Below are positions 1 to 12,282 of a stretch of DNA of 64,000 nt, piece after piece (within the stretch, counting starts at the first letter, position 1; each line of letters begins with the position of its first letter). Position numbers and translations under genes: made by a program. Origin of the DNA: Cantharellus purpuraceus (Eukaryota; Basidiomycota; Agaricomycetes; Cantharellales; Hydnaceae). The DNA is taken from the NCBI GenBank assembly GCA_025174535.1, contig JALBUN010000001.1, positions 3,472,001-3,536,000 of the forward strand, given 5' to 3'. The notes under the pieces were generated by a model. The model searched no databases. It saw nothing but the letters and a program-made list of their open reading frames with translations, and was not told the origin of the DNA.

Positions 1-496
1 CATTCCTGACATACTCCCTGGCTGAAGTGGCTACAGACCGTGCGTGTGAGGATTTTGAAGCTTAAAGCTCTTGACTCCGGAAGATAGGAATTTGAAATAT
101 GTGAGATATTCCAATGAGCACTTTGCTTCAGTAATGATTATAGCCGAAAAGCTCGGGCATAAGCAAGCGTGGGAGTTTGACTCCTAGCAAATCGATCTCG
201 ATCGCTGCTCATTGGCTCACCGATCACAATTGTTTATGATCCAGAAACTATTGCGGCATCAACCCCCAAACAAAGCTCCACCCACGGAGCGCCATAAGAG
301 CATGATGCCCGTACCCGTGCACAATTGACTTGCGGATGCATACTATGCATTAATCACCAGGGGTTTGGTATTCCCCAGGTTTACTTACAGAAAATCGCAC
401 AGGTGAAACTTGCGATGTCATGCTATTTATAAATAACAAATATTCTAGCTGCATTTGAGTGTCGCGAGCCCGTACAGTGGGTACAACTCATGATTT
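1..496. other. Gene-free stretch
   Basis: No open frame here resembles a known protein and no RNA gene is evident. It is flanking DNA left of a small TIR element. Only short frames without codon-like structure are present. Confidence 0.5.
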
Positions 497-935
497 TATG
501 GAACCAGCTTAAGCTGAAAACTGATACTCCACCATTGTCTCAACCCAGCCCGACGTTAGCCCAAAGTGGAGCAACGGAGCAGGCCTGGACCGGCAGCCTG
601 TCAGACCGCCGAATGCAAGCCGAATGGCATGGCATCCCTTTGTGCGACTTGCGATGGACAATCATGCATGGCTAGTGTTCATGAAGATTACTTGTGCTCC
701 TGACCACTACTGCTGTGCCTCCCAAAACCACCTCCCTGGTTGTCAGAATCTTCTGCTCTGTGCTTGAGCACCCTCATCGTTTATGGTAGCTTCACATCGG
801 CGTGGTGTGAGGTTTGACACTCTTTTTGAACGGAGCTTCAAAGCGGCACGTGGAGCCACTGGAGCTTCACCGGAGCCTTGCGAACGCTCCACTGTAGCTT
901 TTCCTACGGCTATCTCAGCTTAAGCTGGTTCCATA
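497..935. mobile_element. Small non-coding TIR element (MITE-like)
   Basis: Positions 497-517 (TATGGAACCAGCTTAAGCTGA) are perfectly inverted at 915-935. If the outermost TA is read as the target duplication, the element has 19-bp terminal inverted repeats beginning TGGAACC and a TA target site, as in Tc1/mariner-derived MITEs. The interior (about 400 bp) has no credible coding frame. It has subterminal GGAGC/GCTCC-rich motifs near both ends that are partly complementary. The superfamily is an inference from TIR and target site only. No second full copy is seen in this window, although a similar GTGGAGCAACG motif occurs near 14575. Confidence 0.6.
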
Positions 936-1304
936 TACGCCCTAATGCCTGGGGAGGTTCACACCCTATACATAGTTAGGTTTGTGCCCAGCTTATGCAT
1001 ACAGCCTATATATTACGGGGTATTATACATTCACGAGCTCACGTGTTGGCCGAGACGGCACTGGTTCGTTCTGCCAGTATTTATGCACTGTGAAACATTA
1101 TGAGCAAGTCAACTGTCCAGATATTTGCATACGAGTAGACTTCGCGTAACGAAGGGTGTCAAAACAAAAACAAAAACAGTTATCATATTCAGATGTACAG
1201 ATACATGTTACACAAACTTGCGGACAAATCCCGTAACATAGCCACATAATAATCAAGAAACACGCTGAGCGAACCATGTTAGCACTATGAGGTATAATAA
1301 AAAA
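936..1304. other. Intergenic region, 3' flank of the PHD gene
   Basis: No coding potential is seen. AT-rich stretches just downstream (in gene sense) of the PHD-gene stop, including AATAAT-like runs near 1240-1300, could hold its polyadenylation signals, but no site can be fixed. Confidence 0.4.
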
Positions 1305-4062
1305 TCACTCGCGACGTGGCGAGCGGTCAACGCGAGAAGTGAGCTCAGTGCTATCCTTTGCCCTGAAGAAATGACGAGATGTTGGAGAGTCATCTATGCC
1401 AGTGAAGAATGGCCGATGATCTGTGCCTGGCACGGTTAATGGAGAGTCAAGTGCACGCTGTGAATTAGGGTAAGACCATGTCGAATCTGCCCCTTTGTGA
1501 GGCTTCCGAGTCGGTGAATCATCCGACGGCCAGGGGGAGGTCAAGGGACCAGCACTATCCTCTAATGTCGAGAGTGAGTACGCTAAACTGCGAGTCGACG
1601 AGCCACTCTGGGCAGAGAATTGCGGTGTCTGAGGCAGTGCAGAAGGCGTGGTCCATGATAGAGGGAGGGCTGGGGTCCAGAGAGGTGGGCGACGAGGAGT
1701 AATAGGGACTGGATTTGGAAATTTAAGACCTCGAGAAGGAGTCGACGTTGGATCAAACGGCGCCTGGTCATCTATCCCATACTCATCGTAGAACTTTGGT
1801 GGGGAATATAACCTAGAGTCAGTAGATCGGGAATGATATGGTGTAGACGGTCCGCCCCGAACTGGATCTCCGGGATCTCCCAAAGAATGTGGAAGACGCG
1901 ACCGTCTCGTAGGCGATCGATCACCCTTCCGCTGTGTGATGGGGCTAGGTGGCATGGGTGAAGGTTGTAAAGCGGACTGGTAAAGTGGCTGATCACCAAC
2001 TCCAGCTCTAGGTGGCGACTCTGGCATTGCAGGTGCAAACGTTGGCTCGGTAGAGGGAGGGAGTGGGGGATCCTCGGCGGAAGGTAAACATTTCCAACAG
2101 TACCATTCGTCCCCTAGTTCCGACTCGTCATGAATATCCATGCAGATGAGGTGATACCAAGTCCGACATTCATCACATCGCACCATCGGCCGTCCATCAT
2201 CCGCACCTTGGCATATACACATGACGACGCCTTCTTCCTCTTCAGCTATTCTTCGCTTATGAAGGCGCTCCACTACTTCCCGAACGTGTCTTTTTGATAG
2301 TAGCACTTCACGTGCGTCAGTGTTGGCGGCACTAAACGTCACTTGATGGAGGCTCCCTGACCGTTTTGAGTTGGGGGAAGCATTCGTAGATTTTTCAAGT
2401 TCCCTCTCTGGTCGTGTAATCAGGCCAGAGTCAAACGTCCGATTCCAAGTTGATGGTCCAGCGACACACTCGTTCTCTTCTTCCTCACTTTCGCTCTCAC
2501 GGTCGAGGAAGCGTTCAATCCATGCCAAGCGTTGGCGTCTCCATGCCTCCTCATAGCCATCCCGTTGACGCTCTTGCAGTGACCAAGGATATTCTTTGTC
2601 TGGCCATTCAGCTCCGTGACCAGTCGCAAGGGACAGCTCTGCATGCTCCACAGAGTCCATCTCGGGTGTATCAAGTAGTTGGAGTACGCCGTCTAGATTA
2701 TGTTTTGTTTAAAGAACAAAGTTAGCTCTTCAATAAGTTGAGACTTCGTGGTGGCTTTACCTTCTGCAAGAATTCGTGATTCCTCCGATGTGATATCGAC
2801 AATCACACGGCCCTGTCCTACGACCTCTGCGGGTTTCAGGCGGCGGCCCTTGCCGGAGGAATGTGGTGCTGCGAATGCCTGTAACCTTTTCTGCTTCCTG
2901 CGTTCGTCTTCTTCAGTCCAAGCAACGGGCGAAGAACGACCTCGTCTCGGACTATGCCAATCGATCGCTCGCATAGACATGGATGGGATCATGGCCAGCC
3001 GGGATGATATAGAGCTTGTGGGCATCGTACTGATCGGAGGGGGCGTTTTCGGCTCTGGAGCTTCATCTGCCTCAGTGGGATCCTCGACATTGCCAGCCAC
3101 TGCCACTGGTTGATATAGTTTTAGTCGTCTTCCTCTTTGGGGTGAAATGACTACGCCAAGGCCTGGTGTTACACTCTCCTGTTCGCCCTCTGCAGCTTTC
3201 TCGTCAGTAACGTCGTGAGAGCGTTTGATTCGCATCAGATAATCTGGTCGACGCTTCTCGCTTTGCGTGAGGCGGGTCTCGTCTAGCACTGCTTGGCGTT
3301 GGCGAATCCGTTCAATCTCACCCCCAGAGAGAGATGGTTGGGTCTGAAAGGTCGAATCTCTGAGTGTCGACACATGCGGATCCGATACAGATGCTCTCCC
3401 TGACCCTGGACGTGGTGGTGTATGAGGCGAGATGGGGGCTTGAGATGGTGTTCCACTGTCGTTGATAGTATTATTAGGCGCCGATAAGGCCACCATGGGA
3501 ATACTGTAGTATCCGTCATCGATTTCGGCTTTAACGGGAGAACTCTGTGGTTGGGAAGGAGAATATATGCTTGAGGACAGTATATGTTCTGCACTGGGGT
3601 TCTCTATTGGACTTCCTCCTTTTGACTGCGCATTTTGGAGGGGCGAAGTGGTCGTATGAGCGGCATGAAGCTGCTTCGGATGCGGGGGCGATGGGTATCG
3701 CTTTCTGGACAGCGCATCCCTATGGCCCTCCCCACCTTCACGGACGAAGAAGGGGTCGTCCATGTCATAACTGCCTTGAGCGCGAACTGCAGCCTGGTTA
3801 CTGTGCTCAGGAACGAGAGCAGCCAAGCCATAAGTAAAATCAGGTGTCTGGCTAGGCTGTAATGAATAATCGTGCCGGAATTCAAGAGAAGCATTGTACA
3901 TAATGGAGTCGATGGAATTGGCAGGAGAGATGATCGGAGCAGGGGCCAATGATGTGGCCTGTGTGTAGAGATGCGAAAAACTGTGGTAACTAGCTTTAGG
4001 TGACTTCTTGTTTCAAGACATCACGCTTACCTCCGTATCCCAGGTTGTGGTGTGGCGAGCAT
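1305..4062 (-). CDS. PHD-finger protein
   Basis: Probably a nuclear chromatin reader. Three exons fit: 4062-4031, 3980-2761 and 2692-1305. The introns are 3981-4030 (gtaagc...cacag) and 2693-2760 (gtaaag...ctag), giving 879 aa. The ATG at 4062 was chosen because the downstream frame has no in-frame ATG at its start and the short first exon splices in phase. A PHD zinc finger lies near residues 575-620, with C4-H-C3 ligands visible as MCIC, VRCDEC, WYH, LIC and WYCWKC. PHD fingers of this class bind histone H3 tails, often methyl-Lys4. The rest is low-complexity and rich in Ser and Pro, with an acidic stretch (SESEEEE) before the finger. No SET, bromo or JmjC domain is visible, so the partner complex is unknown. 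Its upstream side faces the divergent DNMT2 gene. Confidence 0.82.
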
Positions 4063-4853
4063 TGTCTCACTACTAAAAAGTGAACGTGCGTGAAGCGATA
4101 CTCAAGATCCTCGGAAGTCTAGTGAACTCACTCGGAAGGCGTGTTCGGTATCGAAGTTTGTCGTGTTCTGGAGATCTCGGGACTGTTCACTCCGTGAGGT
4201 CGTGTCAAAGAGAGAACTACTAGACCATACCTGGGTGTCGCAACTTGTGAATGGGCTATCCGTGCTGACCTAGGACATCCAACATAAATAGGGTATGGAA
4301 TAATCAGAGAGATAGGCTAACTTCATCTCTTCCGGACTTGGGGTATCTCCGAGCTCCTTTCGGACGGAAAGGAAAGGTGGATTATTGCTGGAATATTGAT
4401 GTTAGGGGATAAGGGAATATCCTTGTAATATAAACGTACAAAGCCGACGAAGGTCGACCGCGTTGCGGAGTTTGCGGACTGGTGGGGTGAATTAGTGAGA
4501 TATGATAGCGAGCAGCGTGCTGTTAGAGCATACGACTGTGTACTTGTGGGTCGAGAGGGAGGACGTTGAGATGATAAATGGCGACTGTGGCTTGATCTTT
4601 GATGTCTGTGCAATAATTTGAGCATCCAGGGCCGTGAGAGAGAGAGAGCTATATACTCCACGGACAAAGGGGATCCGCCTGGGCCAGGCAAATAATTTAC
4701 AAGGTCACCCGGGCTTAACATTGCAATATCAGTGCATTAAATAGGTATTGTTCAGAGATGATTATTAACCTTAAAGGAGTGGGCAGGTGAGCTGGCTGGA
4801 CTGAACCAAAAGGAGGTAGCAACGACGGGGTGCGCTCCGGAGACCTGCAGTTT
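4063..4853. other. Upstream region of the PHD gene
   Basis: No protein is recognised. On the minus strand near 4645-4655 there is a TATATAG motif followed by a CT-rich run, which could be a core promoter with a long leader for the PHD gene. That is speculative. A 132-residue minus-strand frame (4323-4721) has no recognisable domain and may be leader sequence. Confidence 0.3.
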
Positions 4854-5237
4854 TCAAGCAAGCATTAGGATTGACCAAAGAAGTGAACGAAGGCTGAAGT
4901 ACTCCATGTCCCATCTAGGTTCCTCGAGCTTGTGTGCAAGGTCGTCTGCTTTCATTATGCTTGAGCCTCTTCGACCACCGGCCTCTTCGCCACGATCCAT
5001 TTCTGACACGTTGGCATCGAGCAAAGGCACAGCCATGGAGGTAGCTGAGGCGTGAAACGCCTCCATGAGTCGTCTGCAAAGAAGGGTTTCGTGACTTTTC
5101 AACGAGCTGCAGATCGTCCTCAAGTGGCACTGGCGCTCTGAAAGCGCCCACAATTTCCGCGCAATTGGCCTAAGCGAACGAGGGCATTACATATTACAAC
5201 CATTCCCCTCCCCACCTGTGTCCAGCCCATGGAGAGA
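4854..5237 (-). CDS. Possible small hypothetical gene
   Basis: Two overlapping minus-strand frames look weakly coding. One starts with an ATG near 5231 and could splice (gtgggg...cttag) into a frame reading GAFRAPVPLEDDLQLVEKS. The other reads MEAFHASATSMAVPLLDANV from about 5070 and ends near 4854. I found no intron of plausible length that joins them in phase. The product is not recognised. It lies between the divergent PHD and DNMT2 genes and could equally be promoter or leader sequence. Confidence 0.22.
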
Positions 5238-5329
5238 ACCTTGGTGCATCGACGAGCCTAATAAGACAAAAGAAAGATAATTGGGGTGGAACAGGTTACC
5301 CGGCGTCATTCTCTGGCCACAACTAAGAT

Positions 5330-6762
5330 ATGATACGAGTTCTTGAATTCTATTCTGGAATTGGTATGCACTCCAGCATTGGTTTAATTCTTTACCATAT
5401 TCCGTCGATGTTTCGTATTCAGGCGGGTTGCACCTGGCACTCCAACGGTCTGGTGTCGAGGCCCAAGTCGTACGTGCTTTTGACTGGGATCCAGCCGCCT
5501 CTCAGGTCTATAGTGAGCATTGGGGAAAGAATATAGTACAGACTGTGCGTAGTCGAGCATATCTTTCAATGAGTCCTGATCATGCATCAGACGGATATCT
5601 CGCGTTTAGCCGCAGCAGATTTATCGTCCTTACATGCTTCTTTGTGGCTTCTCTCGCCGGCCTGTCAACCTTACACAGTGCTGAATCCTTCCGCAAAAGG
5701 ATCTACTGACCCTCGTGCCAAAAGCTTCCTTCACTTGATCGAAGTTGTCTTGCCAGAGCTTGCAGAATTGGACAAACATCCGCGTTGGATTCTCGTTGAA
5801 AACGTCGCGGGATTTGAGGTGACTTGTCTCCTTTTATAAGTTTCAGAAAGATAACTCTATTTGCGTGAACACCCTGAAGTCTTCCTCCACCCGCCAAACC
5901 CTCTTGTCATCTTTACAGAACCTGGGATACAATATACTAGAGTTCCTCCTAACACCTCTCCAGTTTTCCATCCCAAATTCAAGGCTTAGATATTACCTGC
6001 TTGCAAAGCTCAAACCCCTCACTTTTGCAGACATCCCAGTGGGAGACTCTACCCTCCCTAAAAGGAGCATTCCTGGTTATGGTGAGGACTGGATCGACCC
6101 AAGACAGCGCACAACGAGCAATTTACCTGAGCATCAATGTCATGAACTTTCTCGTTACCTGGACATTCCAGAAAAAGCACGAGACCCAAACTATTGGTCA
6201 GCGTATGCCGTGTCCGACAAAACGTTGCAGAAAAAGGGAGTGTTGTTTGATATCGTGCTCCCGAATTCCAGAAGATCATGCTGTTTTACTCGAGGTGCGC
6301 GTCTCGAAAATACCTAACACTGTTATAAAGGATCAACTTGTGACCCTACAAGGTTACACCCACATGGTAGAAGGCACAAGCATCTTGCAGATGAACGAAG
6401 CACTTGACGTATGTTCCTGGTGATATATTATTTCGGCGCCAAGCAGCTAACTATGAGACAAGACTGCCACCGTATTTGATTCTTTTTCTGCATCTGCCTT
6501 GAGATCATTGTCCGGGGATACACGCTTACAGCTATTGCGCGACCTCCGGCTTCGTTATTTCACCCCAGACGAGCTACTGCGACTCTTCCATTTCTCCCCA
6601 ACTATCCAGGAGCTGTCTATCACCGATCATGAACCTGAGTTCTGTTGGCCATCTAATATAACTACGAAAACGAAATACAGGCTCATAGGCAACAGCGTAA
6701 ATGTCAAGGTCGTGCAAAATCTCATCACTTATCTGTTCAAAGGAGACAGTATGATTACATAA
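5330..6762 (+). CDS. TRDMT1: tRNA (cytosine-5)-methyltransferase, DNMT2 family
   Basis: DNMT2/Pmt1 enzymes transfer methyl from S-adenosylmethionine to C38 of tRNA-Asp. Six exons fit: 5330-5363, 5423-5544, 5591-5818, 5880-6294, 6353-6408 and 6463-6762. They encode 384 aa, close to the family length. Visible motifs are the SAM-binding FYSGIGG (residues 7-13, formed across intron 1), the motif IV cysteine loop SPACQPYT (Cys77), ENV (122-124), the family-specific CFTRGYTH formed across intron 4, and motif X GNSVN near 361. The family consensus around the catalytic cysteine is PPC; here it is PAC, with the cysteine kept. The gene converges on the thiolase gene, with about 80 bp between their stops. 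It is a tRNA enzyme by homology and should not be assumed to methylate the genome. Confidence 0.92.
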
Positions 6763-6843
6763 CAAAACTGAAGACAAAAAGTACAAGTTCACTGGTGGAT
6801 GTAATCTTTACAGAGATCCAAACATCGCATTTAATGAAATAAT

Positions 6844-8673
6844 TCAAAGCTTAGCCTGTTGCAATAGGAATGGAGAAGAGCACTTTGACTTGACCTTGTC
6901 GACATCCATTTTCGTAACAGGTCGCACCTCGTGTGCGTGGTTATAACCAAGCCTGGAGAGGTTCTCTTAGATACCGTAAGGGGCATCAATCAACAGGAAT
7001 GCAAACCTATCACGCCCATCTATTCCACCTTCTTTGTAAAATTCAGGTCGACGCAGGAGGCTGACCACCACAGCACCTCCGAGCCCAACGTTATGTACGA
7101 GCCCGTATTTTCCACGTGGGTCCTTGTCAAACAGTCCGGGGGCTTGCATTGGCCCCGACCAGCCACGAAGCTGATCTAAATATCCCAGATGCTGATTGTC
7201 AGAAGTCTATAAGAGGGTATAATATCCAGATCTCACTGGCTATGTAGAAGTGCATGCCTAGGCCGGTTGCACCGAGCGGATGTCCTTTAGCTTCTAGACC
7301 ACCACTAGGGTTCACGACGAATTCGCCACCATACTGATACATCAGTTAGTCATTACCCTTGTGACTTGCTCTGAACGGCATACAGTATTGTTACCACTCT
7401 CGACCATTTTGTGTGCCTCGCCCACTTTGCAGAGTCCCAGTGCTTCGTACGTGAGAAGCTAGGCGGGTATCAGCAAGAAAGGGGCGCCGATAAATTGAAC
7501 TTGGGAGCCTCACCTCGTTGCCGGCAAAGCAGTCATGAAGTTCCACAACTCCTACCTCGTCTCTACCTGTCCCGTTCTTGAAGCCAGCGTTCTCGAATAC
7601 GGTATCTGCTGCCACTTTGGACATGCCATAACCAACCAGTTCTATAGCGCTGCGACTTTCGAATGTTGCCGCGTGGTCTGTGACAAGTGCCTGTGAGACA
7701 ATTTCGATTGCTTGATTCTCTAAACCATGCTTGTGTACGAAGTCTTCGGATGCAACAATACACGCTGCGGCGCCATCAGACGTCGGCGAGCACATGAATT
7801 TTGTGAATTGTTTGGTGATCATGGGCGACTTGAGGACTTGTTCAACCGACCAGCCATCTCGGAACTGTGAATAAGGATTAGCCATCGAGTGCCGGTGGTT
7901 CTTCGCCGCTGACGATTGGAGTATTAAGCGCACTAGTCCATATTATTGCTGCATGAGCCTACCTATCTGTGCCAAATGGTTAATATTGGCACCGTACTTG
8001 TCAAAGTATTCTTGTGTCCCATTAGAAAACATACGGGGAGCCGACGGTCCGTGATTCTTCCCTAGGTTGGTATCCTCCAGTTCTTGCGACATCTGATTAA
8101 AAGCAGCCATAGGTGAAGGCCTGTCCGGAAAATGTGTTCCAAGCGAACCCGGCGCCATTCGTTCAAATCCAAGGGCCAGCGCGACTTCAGCTGCGCCAGA
8201 CTTCACCCATGTGTTTGCATTGTAAAGAGCCGTAGAGCCAGTAGAGCAGTTCTGCAACAAGAACGTCAGTCAGCTCACTCTCAATGAAATGAATGATGTG
8301 ATTTCTAAAGATACATTGTTGACATTCGTTATGGGAATGCCCGTCAGACCAAGGTTGTAAAGTGCACGCTGCCCACATGTTGAATCACCAAAACACTTGA
8401 CGGAGTTAGTCAGTAGTAGTTTCTTGACTGGTGGACGCTCTCGTATGTACATAACCAACAAATGCAACCTGAATTGCATCGTATGTGATACCAGCCTCAA
8501 GTAGTGCCTTGGTGGCAGCCTCGAGACCCATCTACTAATGATTTAGCATTACACTACAAAGTGACGGTGTATTATTCGCCTACGTCGTCTGTTGTGCGCG
8601 TCGCACGCGGCTTTATGAACGCAGTGCATCCTGTGCCAACGATGAAAGTTCTGCGATTGAGGGAAGAGCTCAT
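6844..8673 (-). CDS. Peroxisomal SCP2-type thiolase (3-ketoacyl-CoA thiolase)
   Basis: Thiolases of the SCPx type cleave 3-ketoacyl-CoA in peroxisomal beta-oxidation. Nine exons fit: 8673-8584, 8531-8451, 8395-8315, 8251-7963, 7908-7514, 7458-7384, 7333-7237, 7175-7007 and 6952-6844. They give 461 aa in one frame. Catalytic elements are the nucleophile in NNNCSTGS (Cys86) and the [14 protein letters not shown] loop (His355). Exon joins restore family motifs such as [13 protein letters not shown] and FYIA/NQLRGW. The protein ends in AKL, a canonical PTS1 signal, so import into peroxisomes is likely. No C-terminal SCP2 lipid-transfer domain is encoded, which is usual for fungal members. It is transcribed in tandem with eIF5, about 350 bp downstream of that gene's stop. 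Confidence 0.93.
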
Positions 8674-9024
8674 GGTTGTTAGAGGGCAAGTTCAATTGAC
8701 ACCGAGTTATTCCTGATACCGGCTGATGGAGACGGACTCTACCCGGTGTTGAGGCTACTACGTAAAGAAAGTATACGTGTGAGAATATCACGATTTAAAA
8801 TGGAGGGGTCATTTGTTTCTGAGGGTCCTGTATCTTATAAGTGTAGTTCACATTGAACTGGCTGTTAAGGTAGTGAAGATGCATGCTCTGTAATTTGCTG
8901 TCCCATAGTGGCGGCAGCACATTGACCACTAAATGTAAGACAAGTTACTCGGATGTGTTGAATATAATATGCACGACATAGATCATATATTCATGACACA
9001 AAGGGTCAACCACAGTAGTTATGA
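8674..9024. other. Intergenic region between thiolase and eIF5
   Basis: This must hold the thiolase promoter and the eIF5 3' UTR, both on the minus strand. No clear TATA element or further gene was recognised. Confidence 0.45.
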
Positions 9025-10499
9025 CTAATCGTCATCGCCGTCAGAATCTGCTTCATCAAGCCACTGGATCCTGACGTCAACGGCATGGTTCAACACTAGA
9101 GGTTAACCTGTGCTCACTTTCAAGAATGGCTCGCTCGCTTTGCGAACCTTCTTGCTTATGTCGCGGTCAACGTACTTCTTAGAAACGTGCGTCCCCCACT
9201 GCTTGATAACATCTTCCTCCAGTATGTCAGCCTGATAGAATTGCATAAGAATCTTCGGCACAGTTGGTATGAGCGCCGGTTGTTCAACACCAACGGTGCG
9301 CTCAACACCGCCAAGCAGTGCTTTCTGATGGCGCTCGGACGTTACAATCTACATGGACGGTAATCATTAGCTTCGGGGAGCCAGAGAAGCAGAATTGCAT
9401 TCTACCTTGGAAAACAGTGACGCAAACTTGGGAATTTCTGTGACGATGTTCTCGGTAAACAAGCTTTGAACGAGCACCTGTACCGTCTTATGCTTCTTTT
9501 CAATACCCAGTTCTTGAGTTTTTTTGAAGACTTCCGCAGGCGACACCTTGTTGCGGTTCTCTTCGACCCATAAGGCGAGTTGTGTGTATGGACTATCTCC
9601 ACCTTCGTCGCTATCATCTTCCCCAAGAACTAGTGAGGATTTCATGCCACCCTCTAGTTCCTTTATACGGGCGCGAACAGCGTCAGCTGACGTGTCAGCA
9701 GACCAGTTTCCGTCCGCTACAGGTGATGTTGGTGCAAGCTCGGCCGCTTCAGCCTTAATGCGACGCGTAAGCTCGTCATCGGATCCGCCGTCTTGTCCAC
9801 CGGTTTCGGGGGTCCTGTCGCCATTGACTTCAGCTGTCGCATCGCCATTATCCTTGTCATTAGAAGTTTTCTTGGTTTTGTTCTTCCTACTGCTCTTTGG
9901 CGGATTCTTAAGGATGAACGTTGTAAGCTTGTGACGCATGTCGACGCCAGAACGCTTGCCACAAGCTTTGCAGTCGCGTATTATGTCCTCAGACTTAGTG
10001 AGGATGAGCTCGGTCTCAGGATTCTTGCACTCGGCACATAGCACGAACTTGTCGATGAATACATCGAGGAGCTCACGTAAGCGCGTAGCGTCATGTGCAC
10101 CGTTGACAATGTAGCGATCCCCCTTTTCGTCGAATGTCGTTTGAGCCCCCAACTCGCAGCCAAAGAACTTGGTGGGATCTGATAGAGGTAATAAGTAGAT
10201 GTCAAACGACTGTTGGAGGTTACGCAACATGTTGGAGGGCGGCTAAGAGCTCGGGCAACGTCAGACATATTGGGAACCACCGTCTTGATCCCATTGCCTT
10301 TGCCTTCGATCTTAGTCATCAAGACTGGCATCCTGTAAACCATATAAGAGATCATCATCTCATGAAAGGTGACCAGCGAACTTGTAGCGGTAAAACTTGT
10401 CCTAACGGAGAATAAATATCAGATTCTCATTCTATGGGCGGTATCGCCAAAACTTACATCGACATCGCGGCGGATGTTCACGATGGGTCCGGAAGCCAT
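9025..10499 (-). CDS. TIF5: Translation initiation factor eIF5
   Basis: eIF5 is the GTPase-activating protein for eIF2 in the 43S pre-initiation complex. Six exons fit: 10499-10458, 10401-10382, 10332-10229, 10178-9406, 9348-9118 and 9063-9025. They encode 402 aa, close to the yeast protein. The N-terminal domain has the arginine-finger segment DKFYRYKMP (Arg19 by alignment with human Arg15) and a zinc-binding ribbon with cysteines at about 103, 106, 125 and 128. A charged linker follows, then the HEAT-type W2 domain, ending in the acidic/aromatic tail [12 protein letters not shown] formed by the last small exon. Introns 2 and 3 use weak donors (gttcgc, gttgcg), but they restore invariant residues. 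The start faces the divergent kinase relic about 276 bp away. Confidence 0.95.
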
Positions 10500-10775
10500 A
10501 TTGAGCAGTAATCAAAGTTTCAAGGCTGCTTGCCAACATCAGATTACGTTCATAACCCCAAAAGCGTTTTCTGTCCATACTCACTGCGGGAAAAGGTGGA
10601 TTTCTACTGAACGAAAATTGTCGATCGTGTCTGGGTGATTCGTGTGGAGATCGAAGCATGAATCCTCTGCTTTCACAGGGGAGGAGCGCAGAGGGATAAG
10701 AGGGCGCAATGTTGAAAGCTGTGGTAGAAGGAAGTGGTTGAGGTCAAGAAGTTTTCAGTCTCCGACGGAAGTCTT

Positions 10776-12282
10776 ATGTCAGTGCCAGGACACCTCGGGT
10801 TCCCTGAAGAACCTCTCTTGTTGACTGCAGCTGATGGGTATGGCTTCTTTCCTGCTCGTCCTGGTGTTACTCTCGACCATGGCCGGTATGAGGTCATCAG
10901 AAAGCTTGGCTGGGGTCAGTATTCCTCAACGTGGTTAGTGCGTGATACACGACCAGAGTAAGTCTTCATTTTAATTCTAACAAGTTGCCAGTGTGACTTC
11001 AATGAACAGTGTATCTCAGATCTCCAGCACTTAGATATTACGCGGCCAAGGTGTTGACTGCTGACGCCACTCGGAGACACAAAGAAGGTCAATTACGTGA
11101 GCTTGAGTTCCTGCATGCTGTAAAACAGTTGGACGACATGGATTACTTGCCCATCCTACGTGGCCACTTCGAGCACACAGGTCCACATGGCGATCACATT
11201 TGCTTTCTCTTGGACGTACTCAGCACTGATGTCGGCAGCTTCCGACGCTCAGCTCCCACCAAATCTCTACCATTGTACATGGTCAAGATCATAATTGCAG
11301 AAGTGGTTGAAGCTTTGGAGCAACTGCACCGTTTGAACATAATACACACTGGTGTGTCCAACGCTCCTCTTACCAATAGTAAGGATGATGCGTGACATCA
11401 CCTCAGACCTTAAGCCAGACAACCCTTTTTCCTGGGAGTTGACACCGCTGCGATAGACCGTAAACTGTCCGAGGATGAGCCGCCCGTTATTATTGATAAA
11501 GTCGATCTGCACGCCAAGCAATATTTCATTTTGCGCTCGCAGCCCTTAACTCACGACTTTAAATGGGATAATCGTCCTTTTATCGCCGAGTTACTCTCTG
11601 TAACTCTTACGGATTTTGGCCATGGTATGTTTCATTTGTTAGGAACAACTATCACTTACGCATACATCTTTTCTCAGCCCAGTGGGCTAATAAGGAACCT
11701 ACTGCGGGCGAGATCGGTTCGTACGCTCTGCGGGCGCTGGAAGTCATTTGGGAGCTAGGTTTGACACGAAGGTGGATATTTGAGCACTTGGTTGTATGGT
11801 ACGCAATTCCTTCTGTCTGTCGTGGATGTTCCTAAGTCCTCTGATCAATATCAGACATTCGAACTTTTAGCTGGTCGCTGGGCTTTCCACCCTGAGGGTG
11901 GTGACGAATGGGGCTTGGAAGACGACCACTTGGCAAAAATGATGGAGCTCACTGGGGAGACTTTCAGTGCAAAGATGATCGTCCGGTCATGGCACAGTAA
12001 GGACTACTTTGATGAAGGCGGTAAGTCACCAGCACGAACTCTAAGCTGCATGTCAGCTAACGTCATCGTTTAGGAAATCTTCGTAAGATAAATGAGTTAT
12101 ACCCGTGAGCTTGGAAGAGGCTTTAGAACTACAAATTAATAGATGAGGATATTCCATCAGCGGCCGCATTTATTAGGGTATGTCTTCGATTGGATCCTGA
12201 AGATCGCGCATCTGCCGGTGATCTACAGCTGCACGATTGGTTGACACGCGCATTTTCATGTTGGACCCATTCAGGACGGTAG
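10776..12282 (+). pseudogene. Broken SRPK-like protein kinase
   Basis: SRPK kinases phosphorylate SR splicing factors, and this subfamily is expanded in many mushrooms. Visible in order: RYEVIRKLGWGQYSSTWL (glycine-rich loop), YYAAKVL (ATP lysine), HTDLKPDN (catalytic loop across an intron with donor at 11352), TDFGHAQW (DFG), then LLAGRW, AAAFIRVCLRLDPEDR and LQLHDWL near the C-terminus. Lesions are a one-base loss in the T run near 11428 right after DLKPDN, another one-base loss near 11750 in EVI/GARFD, a TGA in place of the tryptophan codon of VDIW at about 11780, and a frame break near 12145. GT-AG introns are still recognisable. The start ATG at 10776 is the one preceding the family motif FPEEPL. 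It is probably non-functional; transcript data could show otherwise. Confidence 0.8.
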
